From Arachis hypogaea (Eukaryota > Streptophyta > Magnoliopsida > Fabales > Fabaceae), in assembly GCF_003086295.3 (NCBI RefSeq), contig NC_092055.1:121201192-121265191 (forward strand): DNA of 64,000 nt, written 5' to 3'. A model generated the notes under the pieces. It saw nothing but the letters and a program-made list of their open reading frames with translations, was not told the origin of the DNA and searched no databases. Below, piece by piece: positions 20,223 through 31,760 of this stretch. Positions within the stretch are counted from its first letter, which is position 1. Each line of letters begins with the position of its first letter. A program made the position numbers and the translations under genes.

Positions 20223-22633
20223 TCAGCCTTTAGGTACTTTCTTCTTAGTACCTTTCTTCATAGTGCTTGTTAATGGCTTTCCAACACCAAACTTAGAATT
20301 GATGTTTGAGGGTTTAGTAAAGTTTTGCACTAAAAGAGATGGTTGAAATACTAAGTGTTGCACAGTTATCTCTCTTTTTTCAAAGGGAGAGTTGGGGTGA
20401 GGTATCTTGAACAAGATGTGATCCTCTGCTAGTTGTAGAATCAGTTCTCCCTTTGCTACATCAATGATAGCATTCGCAGTGGCTAGGAAAGACCTTCCAA
20501 GGATGATGGATTCATCCTTATCTTCGCCAGTATCTAAGATAATGAAGTTTTCAGGGATGTAAAGGTTTTCAACCTTCACCAATACATCCTCTACTAAGCC
20601 ATATGCTGTCTTCATTGATTTGTCTGCCATCTCTAGTGAGATGTTTGTAGCTTGTACCTCAAAGATTTCCAACTTCTCCATTACAGAGAGTGGAATGAGG
20701 TTTACACTTGACCCTAGGTCACACAAAACCTTCTCAAAGGTCATGGTGCCTATGGTGTAAGGAATTAGGAAGCGTCCGGCATCTGGAAGCTTCTGAGGTA
20801 GCTTCTGCTGAACCAAAGCATTGAGTTCTTTGGTAAGCAGTGGAGGTTCTTCCTCCAAATGCTTTGTACCAAACAGCTTGGCATTCAGCTTCGTGAGAGT
20901 TCCTAGGTACCGAGCAACTTGCTCTTCCCTAGTGTCCTCATTCTCATCAGAGGATGAGTATTCATTAGAATTTATGCATTGCAAGAGTGCATGCAAGGGA
21001 ACCTCTATGGTCTCTATATGAGCCTTGGCTTCCTTTAATTCCTGAATAGGAATTTCTTCAGTGGATGCTGAACATCTAGTAGGTCTGCCATTACTGGCGT
21101 TTAACGCCAGTTCTGGTGGTTCTTTGGGCGTTGAACGCCCATCATGCATCCTTTTACTGGCGTTCAATGCCAGTTTTTTTGCCAAGTTGGGCATTGAACG
21201 CCCAGGAGGGACCTTCTTCTTGGCGTTCAACGCCAGTTCTAGTGCCATTTTGGGCGTTGAACACCCAGTGAGGGCTTCCTCACTGGCATTCAACGCCAGC
21301 TCTGATGCCTGTCTAGGCCTTGAACGCCCAGTGAGGTATTCCTCAATGGCGTTCAACGCCAGCTTCTATGGCAGCTTGGGCGTTGAACGCCCAGTGAGAT
21401 GCTCTTCACTGGCATTCAACGTCATCCCAGTCTCTCCAGATTCGGCCTCAACTTCTATGTTGATGGCCTTATAATCTTCTCTTGGGTTTACTTCAGTGTT
21501 GCTAGGAAGAGTATCAGGAGGAGTCTCAAGGATCCTCTTGCTTAATTGACCAACTTGTATCTCCAAATTTCTAATGAAGGATCTCATTTCAGTTATGAAT
21601 CTATGAGTGGTCTTAGAGAGGCTGGAGACTAGAATGACTAAGTTAGAAAGGCTCTGCTTGGGAGTCTCCATATTCCCATGAGAAGATGGGAATGGTGGCC
21701 TGTTGTTGAACCTATTCTGGGTTCTTCCACCTTGATTATTATTGAAGCCTTGCTGAGACTTCTGTTGATCCTTCCATGAAAGGTTAGGATGGTTCCTCCA
21801 TGAGGGATTGTAGGTGTCTCCATAGGGTTCTCCCATGTAATTCACTTCTTCCATGGTGGGTTGATCAGGATCATAGGCTTCTTCTTCAGAGGAAGCTTTT
21901 TGATTGCTGTCAGTTGCAGCTTGCATTCCAGTCAAATGCTGAGAGATCATATTGACCTGCTGGGTCAAGATCTTATTCTGAGCCAATATGGCATTCAGAG
22001 TGTCAACTTCAAGAACTCCTTTCTTTTGAGCTACCCCATTTTTCACAAGGTTTCTCTCAGAAGTGTACATGAATTGGTTATTTGCAACCATCTCAATGAG
22101 TTCTCTTGCCTCTTCAGGCATTTTCTTCAAGTGGAGTGATCCACCTACAGAACTGTCCAATGATATTTTGGACATCTCAGACAGACCATCATAAAAGATA
22201 CCTAGGATAGACCATTCTGAGAGTATGTCAGGAGGACACCTCCTGATCAGTTGCTTGTATCTTTCCCAAGCTTCATAGAGAGATTCACCTTCTTTTTGTC
22301 TGAAGGTTTAAACTTCCACTCTGATTTTGCTCATTCTTTGAGGAGGAAAGAATTTGGCCAAGAAAGCATTGACCAACTTTTCCCAAGAGTCTAGGCTCAT
22401 TTTTGGTTGAGAATCCAACCATATTTTAGCTTTGTCTCTAACAGCAAAGGGAAAGAACATAAGTCTGTAGACCTCAAGATCCACTCCATTGGTCTTAACA
22501 GTATCACAGATTTGGAAGAATTCTAACAGGAATTAGTGTGGATCTTCCAGTGGAAGTCCATGGAACTTACAATTTTGTTGCAGAAGAGAGACTAACTGAG
22601 GCTTAAGCTTAAAGTTGTTAGCTCCAATGGCAG
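20223..22633 (-). pseudogene. TE3 gag (C-terminal part) and protease
   Basis: One frame through the region with in-frame stops near 22,530, 22,310 and 21,366. Upstream is the conserved gag core (NNFKLKPQLVSLLQQNCKFH after the TE2 insertion, then MSKISLDSSVGGSLHLKKMP). A Gln/Asn-rich linker and a block of 24-residue repeats (21,061-21,470) follow. The retropepsin-like domain then has CDLGSSVNLIPLSVMEKL with DLG in place of the usual DTG, and the partner block ILGRSFLATANAIIDV. The frame ends at a TGA at 20,223-20,225. Frame continuity with 32,228-32,470 across TE2 confirms that the gene was intact in layout before insertion. Confidence 0.88.
21061..21470 (-). repeat. 24-residue repeats made of GGCGTTCAACGCC palindromes
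   Basis: About six units of roughly 72 bp. Each has two near-perfect palindromes (CTGGCGTTCAACGCCAG and GGGCGTTGAACGCCC) separated by 15-25 bp. On the minus strand each unit encodes L(A/E)LNAS followed by (G/C)(R/C)S(T/M)P(K/N). Similar palindromes recur at 19,730-19,850 and in both LTRs near 16,620-16,700 and 36,490-36,590. Confidence 0.88.
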
Positions 22634-23104
22634 TGTTCCGAGGGTTACCTAAAACGGGGAGGTCGATCTCGGATAAAATCTTCTGATCAAGGTTGCCGTG
22701 TCTGACTTGTTGAATTGGGAGGCACTGTTGGTCCTCGTCACCGAAGGGGGGGAGGTACCTGCAAGAGACTCTGATGCTTAAGTCAGTACGGGCTTTAGGC
22801 AGGTTTTTTATAGAATTGGAGTGTGTGTTATACCTGGGTGCTCCAGTGTATTTATAGTAGTGCTGGATGACCTTCCTTCAGATAATTAAGTTTGTTATCT
22901 TATCTTATCTTTTATGGGTAAGGCCATATCTTTCGTTAACTGCGACTTAGTAGGCGGTGGTTCTTCGTTCTGGGCCTCCTTGGGCCTCTGTGGCGATCTT
23001 CTGAACTCTTTATGAAGAGGTCGGTAATAGGCCAACCTTTCAAGAGGTCAGTCCTGTTGTCTTCGGCAAACCCGGACCTTGTAGTTCAGACCAGTGTATG
23101 AACA
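22634..23104 (-). repeat. TE2 left LTR (3' LTR)
   Basis: 471 bp, TGTTCCGAGG to GTATGAACA. It is followed by the same PPT-complement (GTGCCCCTGCTTGAGC) as TE1. Confidence 0.94.
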
Positions 23105-23995
23105 GTGCCCCTGCTTGAGCTTCGACCTTTCCATGAGGTTGTGCTCGTCTCTGAGCTTCGACCTCTTTGGAGAAATCGTGTTCAAGCATTTTACTGGTCA
23201 CGCCCAGTTCGCTTCTTCTCAGACAAATTTCGCGTTTTTAATGCTTTCGAAGCGCGAAGCGTTTTTGCTTTTAAATGTAGCATCATTCTCGAGTGCATCA
23301 GTTTTCTTGGGTTTAAGCGAGCGCTGTTAAAGCCTTTTAATTGGGCTTTGTTTCTTTATTGCCATTTCGTTCCCTCCTTTAATTTGAAATCAAAGAGGTT
23401 TTTTATTTTTTCAATTTCTTGCTTCCATCTTCTTTACTTTTACATTCCTGAGGGAAAGCTTCTTTCTTTGGTCTTGTTCCCTTGATTTTCCCCAAGCCTT
23501 CTCTTTTCTCTGGAGCTTCAAGGCGTTGGTGTGGTTCGCTCGTGATTCTGCTGTGAGCTTGCTGTCGCTGTTTTCTTTCTCCTTGCAGGTTGGTACTTTA
23601 CTTCGCACCCTTTAGCATTTTACATGTTTTAATTGTAGTTCTTCTTTGTTCTTTGCTGCTGCATGCTTTTCCTTTTGCAAAAAAAATTTCCTCTTGCTGA
23701 GCTTTTGTTTGAAAAGGTTGAAGCTTTCTGGTCTTGGGCTTTTCGCATTTTTGTTTGCTGGAAGGGTTAGGGTATTGATTTCCGTTGACTTTTCTTGGTG
23801 TTTCTTCCTGAGCTTTCTGTATCTGTATTGCCTCCAAAAGAGTGTCCTTGGGGTTTAATGGTGATCTTCGAGCCTTGGGGCGCCCTTTTTGTTGTTGTAT
23901 TTTTGTTGGCAGTTGGTTGCTTTTGCATTCTGATTCTGTCCGAGTTACTTGGTGGTGACCCTTCTTCCGTTTTCTTGCTGTAGGTATAGTTTTAT
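23105..23995 (+). other. TE2 leader of the antisense ORF
   Basis: No supported gene. It is a T-rich plus-strand leader with the TGCCTCCAAAAGAGTGTCC block near 23,829, which is shared with TE1 (1,972 and 7,721). That marks it as the conserved upstream region of the antisense gene. Confidence 0.6.
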
Positions 23996-25954
23996 ATGTA
24001 TTCATGTAGAAATATTGTTGAGATGTCTACAAAGGTCCCCTCTGGTATGGCTGACTGGTTGGATTCTATAGTGTTGATGTGTGTTACTGTGGCTGACCCG
24101 GAGTATTGTGAGAAACTTAGGAGATTTCATAGGATCTGTAGTAGTAGGGATGATGAAAAGAACTACGAGCTGGTGTCGCCCGACCCTGAGGAGAGGGTTA
24201 GTTTCCCTCCCTTAGATCGGGCAGAGCGTCCCTTTTTCTATGCCTGTGACTATTTCTTTTCCCAACTAGGTATTACCCTTCCTTTTACCGCATTTGAGAC
24301 TAAAGTTTTGTGGAACTGCAATGTGGCCCCTTCGCAGCTTCACCCGAACTCTTGGGCCTTTATGAAGATTTTCCAGTTGTTGTGCCAAGAGCTGGATGTC
24401 CGACCTTCCCTATCCCTTTTCCTTTATCTATTCGTGTTGACCAAGCTGGGGGCGGCCAAGAAGAAGGCTTCTTGGATCTCCTTCCGGGCTACCCAGGGAA
24501 AGAAAATTTTTCTCTATGTTTGATGACTCTTTCTAGGATTTTAAGAACTTTTATTTCAAAGTCCGAGCTGTTGAGGGTGTCTATCCCTTCTTTTTAGATG
24601 AGAATGAAGAGTCGTCCTTCCCCCTTTAGTGGCAGAAGGATCCTGGAGTTCTTAAGTATTCGTGGAAGAGTCTAGATGATGTAGAGAGGGCCTTTGTAGG
24701 TGTCTTAGAGGAGCATTGGGGGGAGCCTCCCTATCTGGACACGAAGAGATTTTTAGGAGATCTCACTCTCCTCCGTTCTGAGCTAGGTAGTGCCTGACTT
24801 CTTTATAAGGCGGTCTTCTCTTGTTACTTTATTTTTTCATTGGCTAACTGTTTCTGTGGTTCCTTTCTTCTTTTTCAGAGATGGTGGCCAATTCTGATTC
24901 GATGAAGTTCTACAGGAAGACCAAGAAAACAGTGGCTGCTCAAAATATTCAGAATAAGACGTCGGGGGAGGGTTCTGAACAGGTCCCTCAGAAGAAGCCG
25001 GAGTCCGACCCTCAGGGTCCGAGGAAGGTCATCCCGACCCCTCGAGTTCAGACGGTTCCTACTGAGCCTCCTTTGGGGACTTCTGGTGCTGCTTCCTCCC
25101 TTACTTCGTCTGTTACTCCTCCCAAGAAGCCGAGGGCTACCGGGCCTTATAATTTGGATGATAAAGACTTTGATGGTGTGGCTTTCGCTTCAGAATTTAT
25201 TGCCCCTTATGGCAAGGTTCCTACGGATGATGTGTCGATCCTTCACCATTTTGATTTTATATCAAGCAATAGCATCTGGATGGCTAATATTAGTGCTGCC
25301 TTGTCTCGGGTTGTCAAAGAGTCTCTTATGCATGCTACCAAGGCTTTTCTTGAGGAGGCTAAGGCCAATTATGATAGGGTGGAGAGTTCAAGGAGGGAGT
25401 GGGAGGCCAAGAGTGTTGGATTGGAGCTTGCAGTGGAGAAGGAGAAGGCTAAGGCCACTGCTGTGGAGGCGGCTGCTAACTTGGCTGAAGATATGGCTAA
25501 GAAGGCTAAGGAGAGTTATACTTGGGCCTATGGCGAGCTGTTGGAGACTAGGGAGAGGCTTCAGTCTGCTCAAGATGACTATGCCAAGCTCCAGGGTCAT
25601 CTGGTGAATGGTATGACTGCGCTGTATGAAAATTTGAAGGCCCAGGTCTGAGTTCTTGCTCCCGATGTCGACCTCTCCCTATTCAGCATGGACAACGTTG
25701 TGGAGGATGGGAAAATTATGCCTGCCCATGATGATGATAATGAGGCTCCTCCTTCAGTGTCGACATCCAAGGCTTCTGCAGCCCCTCCTGCTGGATCGTC
25801 CGCAGTTCCTTCCGCCGAGGTGATCCCTCCTGGTCCTGAGCCCGACGAGAAAATCTTGAATGGTCCGGACGGAGTTGTTGGAGCTACCCCGATCTTGGTG
25901 ATCCCTCCTTCTCCTAAAGATGCTGCCATCGAGGCGAAGCTGGATCCTTTATAG
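23996..25954 (+). pseudogene. TE2 antisense ORF, 'putative gypsy type transposon' family, two exons, broken
   Basis: Exon 1 (23,996-24,786) begins MYSCRNIVEMSTKVPSGMAD, aligned with MSSRNNVVEMPS in TE1, and has the LHPNSWAFMKIFQLLC block. It is broken by a frameshift near 24,515 (one extra base in the run after GGGAAAGAAAA) and by stop codons TAG near 24,534 and 24,628. The intron 24,787-24,878 has GTAGTG and TTTTTCAG ends at the same place as in TE1. Exon 2 (24,879 on) encodes a Lys-rich start, a Pro/Ser linker, NLDDKDFDGVAF and an Ala/Glu/Lys coiled coil (about 25,320-25,640). It stops at TGA 25,649-25,651, after which the acidic tail continues in frame-like form to 25,954. The role is unknown; in Tat elements such ORFs are described as antisense extra genes. 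Confidence 0.82.
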
Positions 25955-27070
25955 TTCTCTTTTCATATCTCTTTTATTATGTATTGATGTGGTCCGACCT
26001 GTGGACCTTTTGAACTTTGGTTTTGTAACTCTTTTGGGATGACTTTTCTAACACTTTCCCTAGTTGCTCCTTAGCAACTTTTGTCTTTAATCAAAAATAC
26101 TTTTAACTCTTGGGTTGCCATTAGGCAACCCTTGAACCTTTAATGTTTTAATTTTCGTGTTTCGGTCCATCTATTCTGGTGACGAGTGCTTGGCCTTGAC
26201 GAAGTACCTTTACTTTTAGGTTGTTTCCTTGACCTTTGTATGGTCTTGACGGGGAATTCTATGAGGGTTCCTATACCCTTAGGTTTTGGATGTTTGGGGC
26301 TTTTTCCGGTGCTGACATCCTTTGAGGTAGTGTTCGCTTTGTGAATTTCTACCTTTGCCCTTTGGATCGCGCCTTTTTTAGCTGTGGTGACAGCGTTCTG
26401 TTTTGACGATGTCGTCCTTTATGGCTTGCTGTCCGGGCTTTTTAGTCAGTTTCCAACAACTTTTTAGGTAGCGTTCTCATATAGAACATTTTCTTCTCAG
26501 TTTGTTTGGATGACTTTTTAGCCCTGTCTTGAGGTCGTGCTTTTGCTTTCTAAGTAGCGTCCCTTTTTAGGACTTGTACCCTTTAGCTAAGCACTTCGGG
26601 CCTAGGTTTTTTAACCTTTTTTGGCCTTTGTATTTCCCTTTGTAGTGATCCTTTCATTGGTCCAACTTCTCTGTTGGGCCTTCTTAAGTTATTTTTAGTA
26701 ATCCCATTTTAGTCCGACCTCGTCAGACTGCTTTATATGGGTTATGTTTTATAACTTCTTGCATTAACTTAGGCTTTGTCGCTTCTCCTTGCCGACCTTT
26801 CCTGGTCGGGTGATGAATTTCGCGTTTATTTAGAGCATAGATTAATGCGTCTTGGTAGAAAACTTTTTAGGAAATCTTAAATTTTTATTTAAGTAACAAA
26901 AATGAAGATTGTAAATAAGAGTATGTACATACGAGGGCTTGCCCTACAAGTCGGGTAGCTTTTTGGTCTCGGTCTGGTGCCTCATTAAAAAACCCTTTTA
27001 GGGGGAAAAAGAGCGCACATTGGCCTGAGACCTTTTTTCTAGCTGTAGTACCTTCTTAGGTTACAGGCAT
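25955..27070. other. TE2 spacer between antisense ORF and integrase
   Basis: No gene is supported. It is T-rich on the plus strand, with single copies of words that TE1 has amplified (CAACTTTTTAGGTAG, AAGTTATTTTTAGTAATCC, CGGGTGATGAATTTCG). A CCTCATTAAAAAACCC box near 26,980 is shared with TE4. Confidence 0.6.
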
Positions 27071-27690
27071 GTCATGACCTCGAGAGCTCCCGCCCTTGGA
27101 GGTTGGCCACCTTGTAGTAACCATTTCCTAGTACTTCTGAGACTTGGTATGTTCCTTTCCAGTTAGCTACTAGCTTCCCCTCTCCTGACCGATCTGTTTC
27201 GATATTATTTTGGATTAGAATGAGGTCGTCGGTGGTGAATCTTCGTTGGATTACCTTCCGGTTGTACCTTGAAGCCATTCGACGCTTTAGCGCTTCATCT
27301 CTAATCCGAGCTCTTTCTCGGACTTCTGGAAGTAGGTCGAGTTCTTCCCTTTGTGCTTGGGAGTTGGTATCCTCATTATAGAAGATCACTCTAGGGGATC
27401 TTTCTTCTACCTCCACGGGAATCATTGCCTCCATTCCATAAGCCAGTCGGAAGGGTGATTCTCCGATGGTGGAGTGTGGTGTTGTTCGGTATGCCCATAG
27501 GACTTGTGAGAGCTCTTCAGCCCAGGCGTGCTTCTGGCATGAGGGGGCATGTCTTAACGAACTCTGTGGCTTCCTTTTGCAAGGTCGGCCAGTAAAAACC
27601 AGCTCAGATTACCTTTTTGGAAAGAGCTCGCGCCCCGAGGTGGTTGCCGCACATGCCACTGTGGACTTCTTCTAGGACTTCCTTTGTGGC
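27071..27690 (-). pseudogene. TE2 integrase with the catalytic core deleted
   Basis: The minus strand from 27,690 reads an H2C2-type start (EVHSGMCGNHLGARALSKKV, then FYWPTLQKEATEFVKTC). Directly after CQKHA it jumps to WAEELSQVLWAY near 27,520, the segment that normally follows the core. The whole catalytic domain with its DDE residues is therefore absent. The C-terminal ORF 27,072-27,434 is well kept: MEAMIPVEVEE, RRMASRYNRKVIQRRF, then GEGKLVANWKGTYQVSEVLG. A shift of frame occurs around the join. TE1 keeps the core that TE2 has lost. Confidence 0.85.
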
Positions 27691-27839
27691 GGAGGTTGGG
27701 ACGCATTTTAGGATGGGTGTTGAGATCCATCTCCTGTATAGTGTGTAGTGTACTAGAGTGTAATACTGTGCTTTTTCACGATCCTTTTTTCCTCCTTTTT
27801 ATCTGTAAGGAGTGCTTCGGATTTGAGGTAGTTAATTAT

Positions 27840-28590
27840 GGGAGTCATCCACCCTGGTCCTGGTCCAATATGTTGGGGACCTTCTCTTTTTCCGAGGTTG
27901 ACGGGCTTTGTAGTGTCTTTTGGATGAGACTTCTGTTATTGCCCCCTGGTTTGGTGCTAGCTAGCTTCGAGAGTGCATCTGCTCGGGCATTTTGTTTCCG
28001 AGGCATATATCGGACCTCGTACCCCATGAACTTTCCAAGCTGTTCTTGGGTCTTGTCTAGATATTTTCTCATGGTGGGATCTTTTGCCTAGTAGCTTCCC
28101 TCTATTTGCGAGGTGACTACTTATGAATTGCTAAAGATGGTAAGCTTTTGTGCTCCGACTTCCCTAGCTAGCTTCAAACCAGCCAGTAAAGCTTTAAACC
28201 TTAGGGAGAGTTTGAGTTGTGTCCCTTGGTCGCCGGCTCCATTCCCAGCTTTGTTTGATGAGCCGTCAACGTAGAGGTTCCAATTAATGGGGGTTCCTGG
28301 GGCCTCGGTGTATTCTATGACGAAGTCGACCAGGTATTGAGATTTGATAGCTGTCCGAGTTTCGTACTTGAGATCGAACTCGAACAGTTCTACTGCCCAT
28401 TGTAGAATTCTTCCGGCCAAGTCGGTTTTTTAAAAGATCCCTTTCATGGGTTGGTTGGTTCGTACTCTGATGGTGTGAGCTTGGAAATATGGTCGAAGCC
28501 GTCGGGAAGTAAGTATAAGGGCGTAGGCAAAATTTTCTATCTTTTGATAGTTTAGTTCAGCCCCTTGTAAAGCCTTACTGATAAAGTAGA
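27840..28590 (-). pseudogene. TE2 tandem RNase H domains
   Basis: ORF 28,121-28,420 carries the end of the RT-linked RNase H (MAGRILQWAVELFEFDLKYE, AIKSQYLVDFV) and the start of a second RNase H (WNLYVDGSSNKAGNGAG, then RFKALLAGLKLAREVGA). ORF 27,845-28,072 is the end of that second domain (GYEVRYMPRKQNARADALSK). Two RNase H domains in tandem fit the Tat lineage. The frame is broken between the two ORFs. Confidence 0.82.
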
Positions 28591-29640
28591 TGGGTTGTTA
28601 TCCGTTCTTGTCTTCTCCGACTAGGGCTGAGGCTATCGCTTGATTTCCCACGGTGAGGTATAGGACGAGTTCTTCTCCTTGTCGAGGTCGAGTAAAGATA
28701 GGTGGTTGCCCCAGGAATGTTTTGAAGGTTTGGAAGACTTGTTCGCATTCTGGGGTCCATTCAAACTTCTTTCCTTTCCTTAGGGTTTCATAGAAAGGGA
28801 GAGATCTTATGGCCGATCCAGCTAGGAACCGAGATAGGGCTGCTAGCCTTCCGTTTAGTTACTGTACCTCTTTGACGCAGGTCGGGCTTTTCATGTCGAG
28901 TATAGCTTGGCATTTGTCTGGGTTTGCTTCAATACCTCTTTGGGTAAGCATGAACCCTAGGAATTTTTCGGCCTCTACTGCGAAGGTGCACTTTGTGGGA
29001 TTTAGTCTCATTCCGTGCTTTCTTATGGTGCTGAATACTTCGGCGAGGTCGGGTAGCAGCGTTTCTTCCCTTTGTGTTCTTACCAGCATGTCGTCTACGT
29101 AGACTTCCATTAGCTTTTCAATGTGGTCGGCGAAGACTTTATTCATCAACCTCTGATATATAGCCCCCGCGTTCTTGAGTCCGAATGGCATAACTACATA
29201 ACAGTAGTTTGCCTTCGGGGTTAGGAACGAGGTTTCTCCTGGTCGGGTTGATGCATCGGGATCTGATTGTATCCCGAGTAGGATTCCATGAAGGAAAGGT
29301 ACTTGTATCCTGATGAATCGTCGACTAGTGTGTCGATATTCGGGAGGGGGTAGGGATCTTTTGGGCAGGCTTTGTTGAGGTCCATGTAGTCGACACACAT
29401 TGGCCACTTTCCATTTGGCTTTTTGACCAATACTGTGTTGGCCAACCATAGTAGGTATTTGACCTCCCTTATGAACCATGCCTCTAGTAAGGCTTGTACT
29501 TGCTCCTCCACGACTTTTAACCTTTCTGGTCCGAGCTTTCTATGTTTCTGTTGCACTGGTCGGGATCCGGTGTATATTGCTAGCTTGTGGCACATTAATC
29601 CAGGGTCTATGCCGGGCATGTCCGCTGCTTTCCATGTAAA
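28591..29640 (-). pseudogene. TE2 reverse transcriptase, frameshifted
   Basis: ORF 29,221-29,619 contains the pre-RT block MPGIDPGLMCHKLAI, the fingers with WPMCVDYMDLNKACPKDPYP and the palm start SFMESYSGYNQI. A frameshift near 29,250 moves the rest to ORF 28,859-29,479, with YCYVVMPFGLKNAGAIYQRL and the catalytic MEVYVDDMLVRT, then FLGFMLTQRGIEANPDKC. All RT blocks are present and in order, so one or two indels broke a nearly complete enzyme. Confidence 0.9.
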
Positions 29641-29699
29641 GAGGTCGGAATTATTCTTTAGGAACTTTATCAGTAGCTCCTTTAGGTCTCCTCTTAAGT

Positions 29700-30384
29700 T
29701 TGCGCCTATGTTTGTTATTTTATCTCAAGTGTCTCCGACTTGGACCTCTTCGGTCTCGCCTTTGGGTTGGGGGCGAAATTCTTCGCGAGCTCGGGCTCCC
29801 CCGAGTTCTATAGTGTTAGTTTCCTTTCCTCTAAAATCGCCCTTAAGATTTAGACTTTCGTTGTAGCAGCGTCGCGCGAGTTTTTGGTCTCCCTTTATGG
29901 TGGCTATCCCTTTTGGGGTTGGAAATTTCATGCATAGGTGTGGAATGGAGACTACTGCGGCGAGCTAGTTTAGCGTTGTCCGACCTATAAGGGCATTGTA
30001 CGTGGAGCTCACGTCGACTACGATGTAGTCGATGTTCAGTGTTCTGGAGCGAGTTCCCTTTTCAAAGGTTGTGTGTAGTGGGATGTAGCCTAGGGGCAGG
30101 ATTGGGGCGTCTCCGAGCCCGAACAGGCTGTTGGGATATGCTCTGAGCTCTTTTTCTTGTAGACCGAACTTGTCGAAGGCATATTTGAATAAGATATCCG
30201 CAGAGCTTCCTTGGTCGACCAGCATTCAATGAAGATTGGCATTGGCGAGTATGACGGTAATGACTACAGGGTCATCATGTCCGGGGATGATACCCACGGC
30301 GTCTTCTTTAGTGAAGGCGATAGTAGGGAGGTCGGATGACCTGTCCCCATCTCTGAGATGGTATACCTCCTTGAGGCATCTTTT
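29700..30384 (-). pseudogene. TE2 protease region
   Basis: Same frame as gag, with stops at about 30,384, 30,226 and 29,966. The retropepsin motif reads MLVDQGSSADILFKYAFDKF (DQG-S variant common in this lineage), with ALIGRTTLN as the second conserved strand. A tail with GVARPKGETEEV-like charged sequence runs to about 29,725. The TGA before MLVDQG and the TAG after TTLN look like CGA-to-TGA and CAG-to-TAG changes. Confidence 0.82.
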
Positions 30385-31719
30385 TCAGGATGATTTGGAG
30401 ATTCCTCCTCCTGCGAATCTTCCATTAATCATATGAACATGCCTTTCCGGGGTGTAAGGAGGTCGTTCAGCTCGTCCCTCCTCTTCATCCCTTCTTCTCT
30501 TTTTTGGCTTGTCGGTTCTATTGGCCAGGAATCGGTCTAGTCTTCCTTTTCGAGCCAATTTTTCTATGACATTCTTCAAGTTGTAGCACTCGTTGGTGGG
30601 GTGTCCGTAGATCCTGTGGTATTCGTAATATTCGGTCCGACTTTCTCCCCTTTTGTGTTTAATCGGACGAGGAGGTGGGATTTTTTCTGTGTTGCATATC
30701 TCCCGATAGACATCCACAAGGGATACCCGAAGCGAGGTGTAGTTATGGTATTTCCTGGGCTTCTCTGCGGATTGGTCTTATTTTTTCCTGGAATCTTTAT
30801 CCTTGTCTCGAGGCGGGTAGGAGAATCCGGTTTTGGAGCTTTCTTCTAAACGGGAGTTCTCCTCCATTTTGATATACTTTTCGGCCCGTTCTTGTACTTC
30901 GTTTAGGGATGTCGGATGCTTCTTGGATATGGAGTGGCTAAAAGATCCCTCCCATAGACCGTTGATGAGTCCCATAATTGCCGCTTCTGTAGGGAGATTC
31001 TGTATGTTGAGGCATGCTTTATTGAACCTCTCCATGTAGCTGCGGAGGCTTTTCCGATCTCCTTGTTTAAATCCTAGCAGGCTGGGAGCGTGTTTCCTTT
31101 TGTCCTTCTGGATGGAGAACCTGGCTAGGAATTTCTTGGCGAGGTCATCGAAGCTTGTAATTGATCTTGATGGCAGGCTATCGAACCACTTTATTGCCGT
31201 CTTGGTCAGGGTGGTCGGGAAGGCCTTGCAACGGGTTGCGTCCGAGGCATCTGTGAGGTACATCCGACTTCTAAAGTTGTTGAGGTGATGGCTGGGGTCG
31301 GACGTACCATCGTACGGGGTCATGTTAGGAGCTTTGAAGTCCTTCAGGACTTTAGCTTTTATGATTTCCTTTGTGAACGGATCTTGATCCTTGTGGGGGC
31401 TATCCTCGCAGTTGGATCGTGTGGTTTTGGTTTTCAAGTTGGCTTCGAGTTTTAAGAGCTTGTCTTCCAATTCTCGACGTCGTCTTGTCTCTCTCCGGAT
31501 GTCTCGCTCGGCTTCTCTCTGACGTTCGGCTTCTTGCTCGAGCTGTTTGAGGCGATCCTGCTGTTCATGGATGGCATCTAAAATTTCTATGTTCTGAGGT
31601 TGTTTGTCTCCATTGGACTGGTGTACTTCCTTTGGAGAGGTTGGTATACCATCTGTGTTTTTGGCTGGTGTTCCTTCTTCTAATCCGGAGTTATGGTCGT
31701 TCGTAAGATTGTTTGTCAT
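30385..31719 (-). pseudogene. TE2 gag, one internal stop
   Basis: Start ATG at 31,719 just after the PBS. Residues about 45-100 form a coiled coil (HEQQDRLKQLEQEAERQREA), followed by the Retrotrans_gag domain: NMTPYDGTSDPSHHLNNFRS, FPTTLTKTAIKWFDSLPSRS, and FKQGDRKSLRSYMERFNKAC. A TAA at 30,778 interrupts, after which the same frame continues (30,717-30,385) with a knuckle-like YEYHRIYGHPTNECYNLK, in which the first Cys pair of a CCHC finger is lost, and EEGRAERPPYTPERHVHMI. This is the most complete gag in the window. Confidence 0.9.
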
Positions 31720-31741
31720 GATGATGGGATGACTTCTAGAG

Positions 31742-31759
31742 TTCTCGGCAACGGCGCCA
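31742..31759 (-). promoter_or_regulatory. TE2 primer binding site (tRNA-Asp)
   Basis: TTCTCGGCAACGGCGCCA matches the tRNA-Asp 3' end with two mismatches and abuts the right LTR. Confidence 0.88.
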
Positions 31760-31760
31760 A

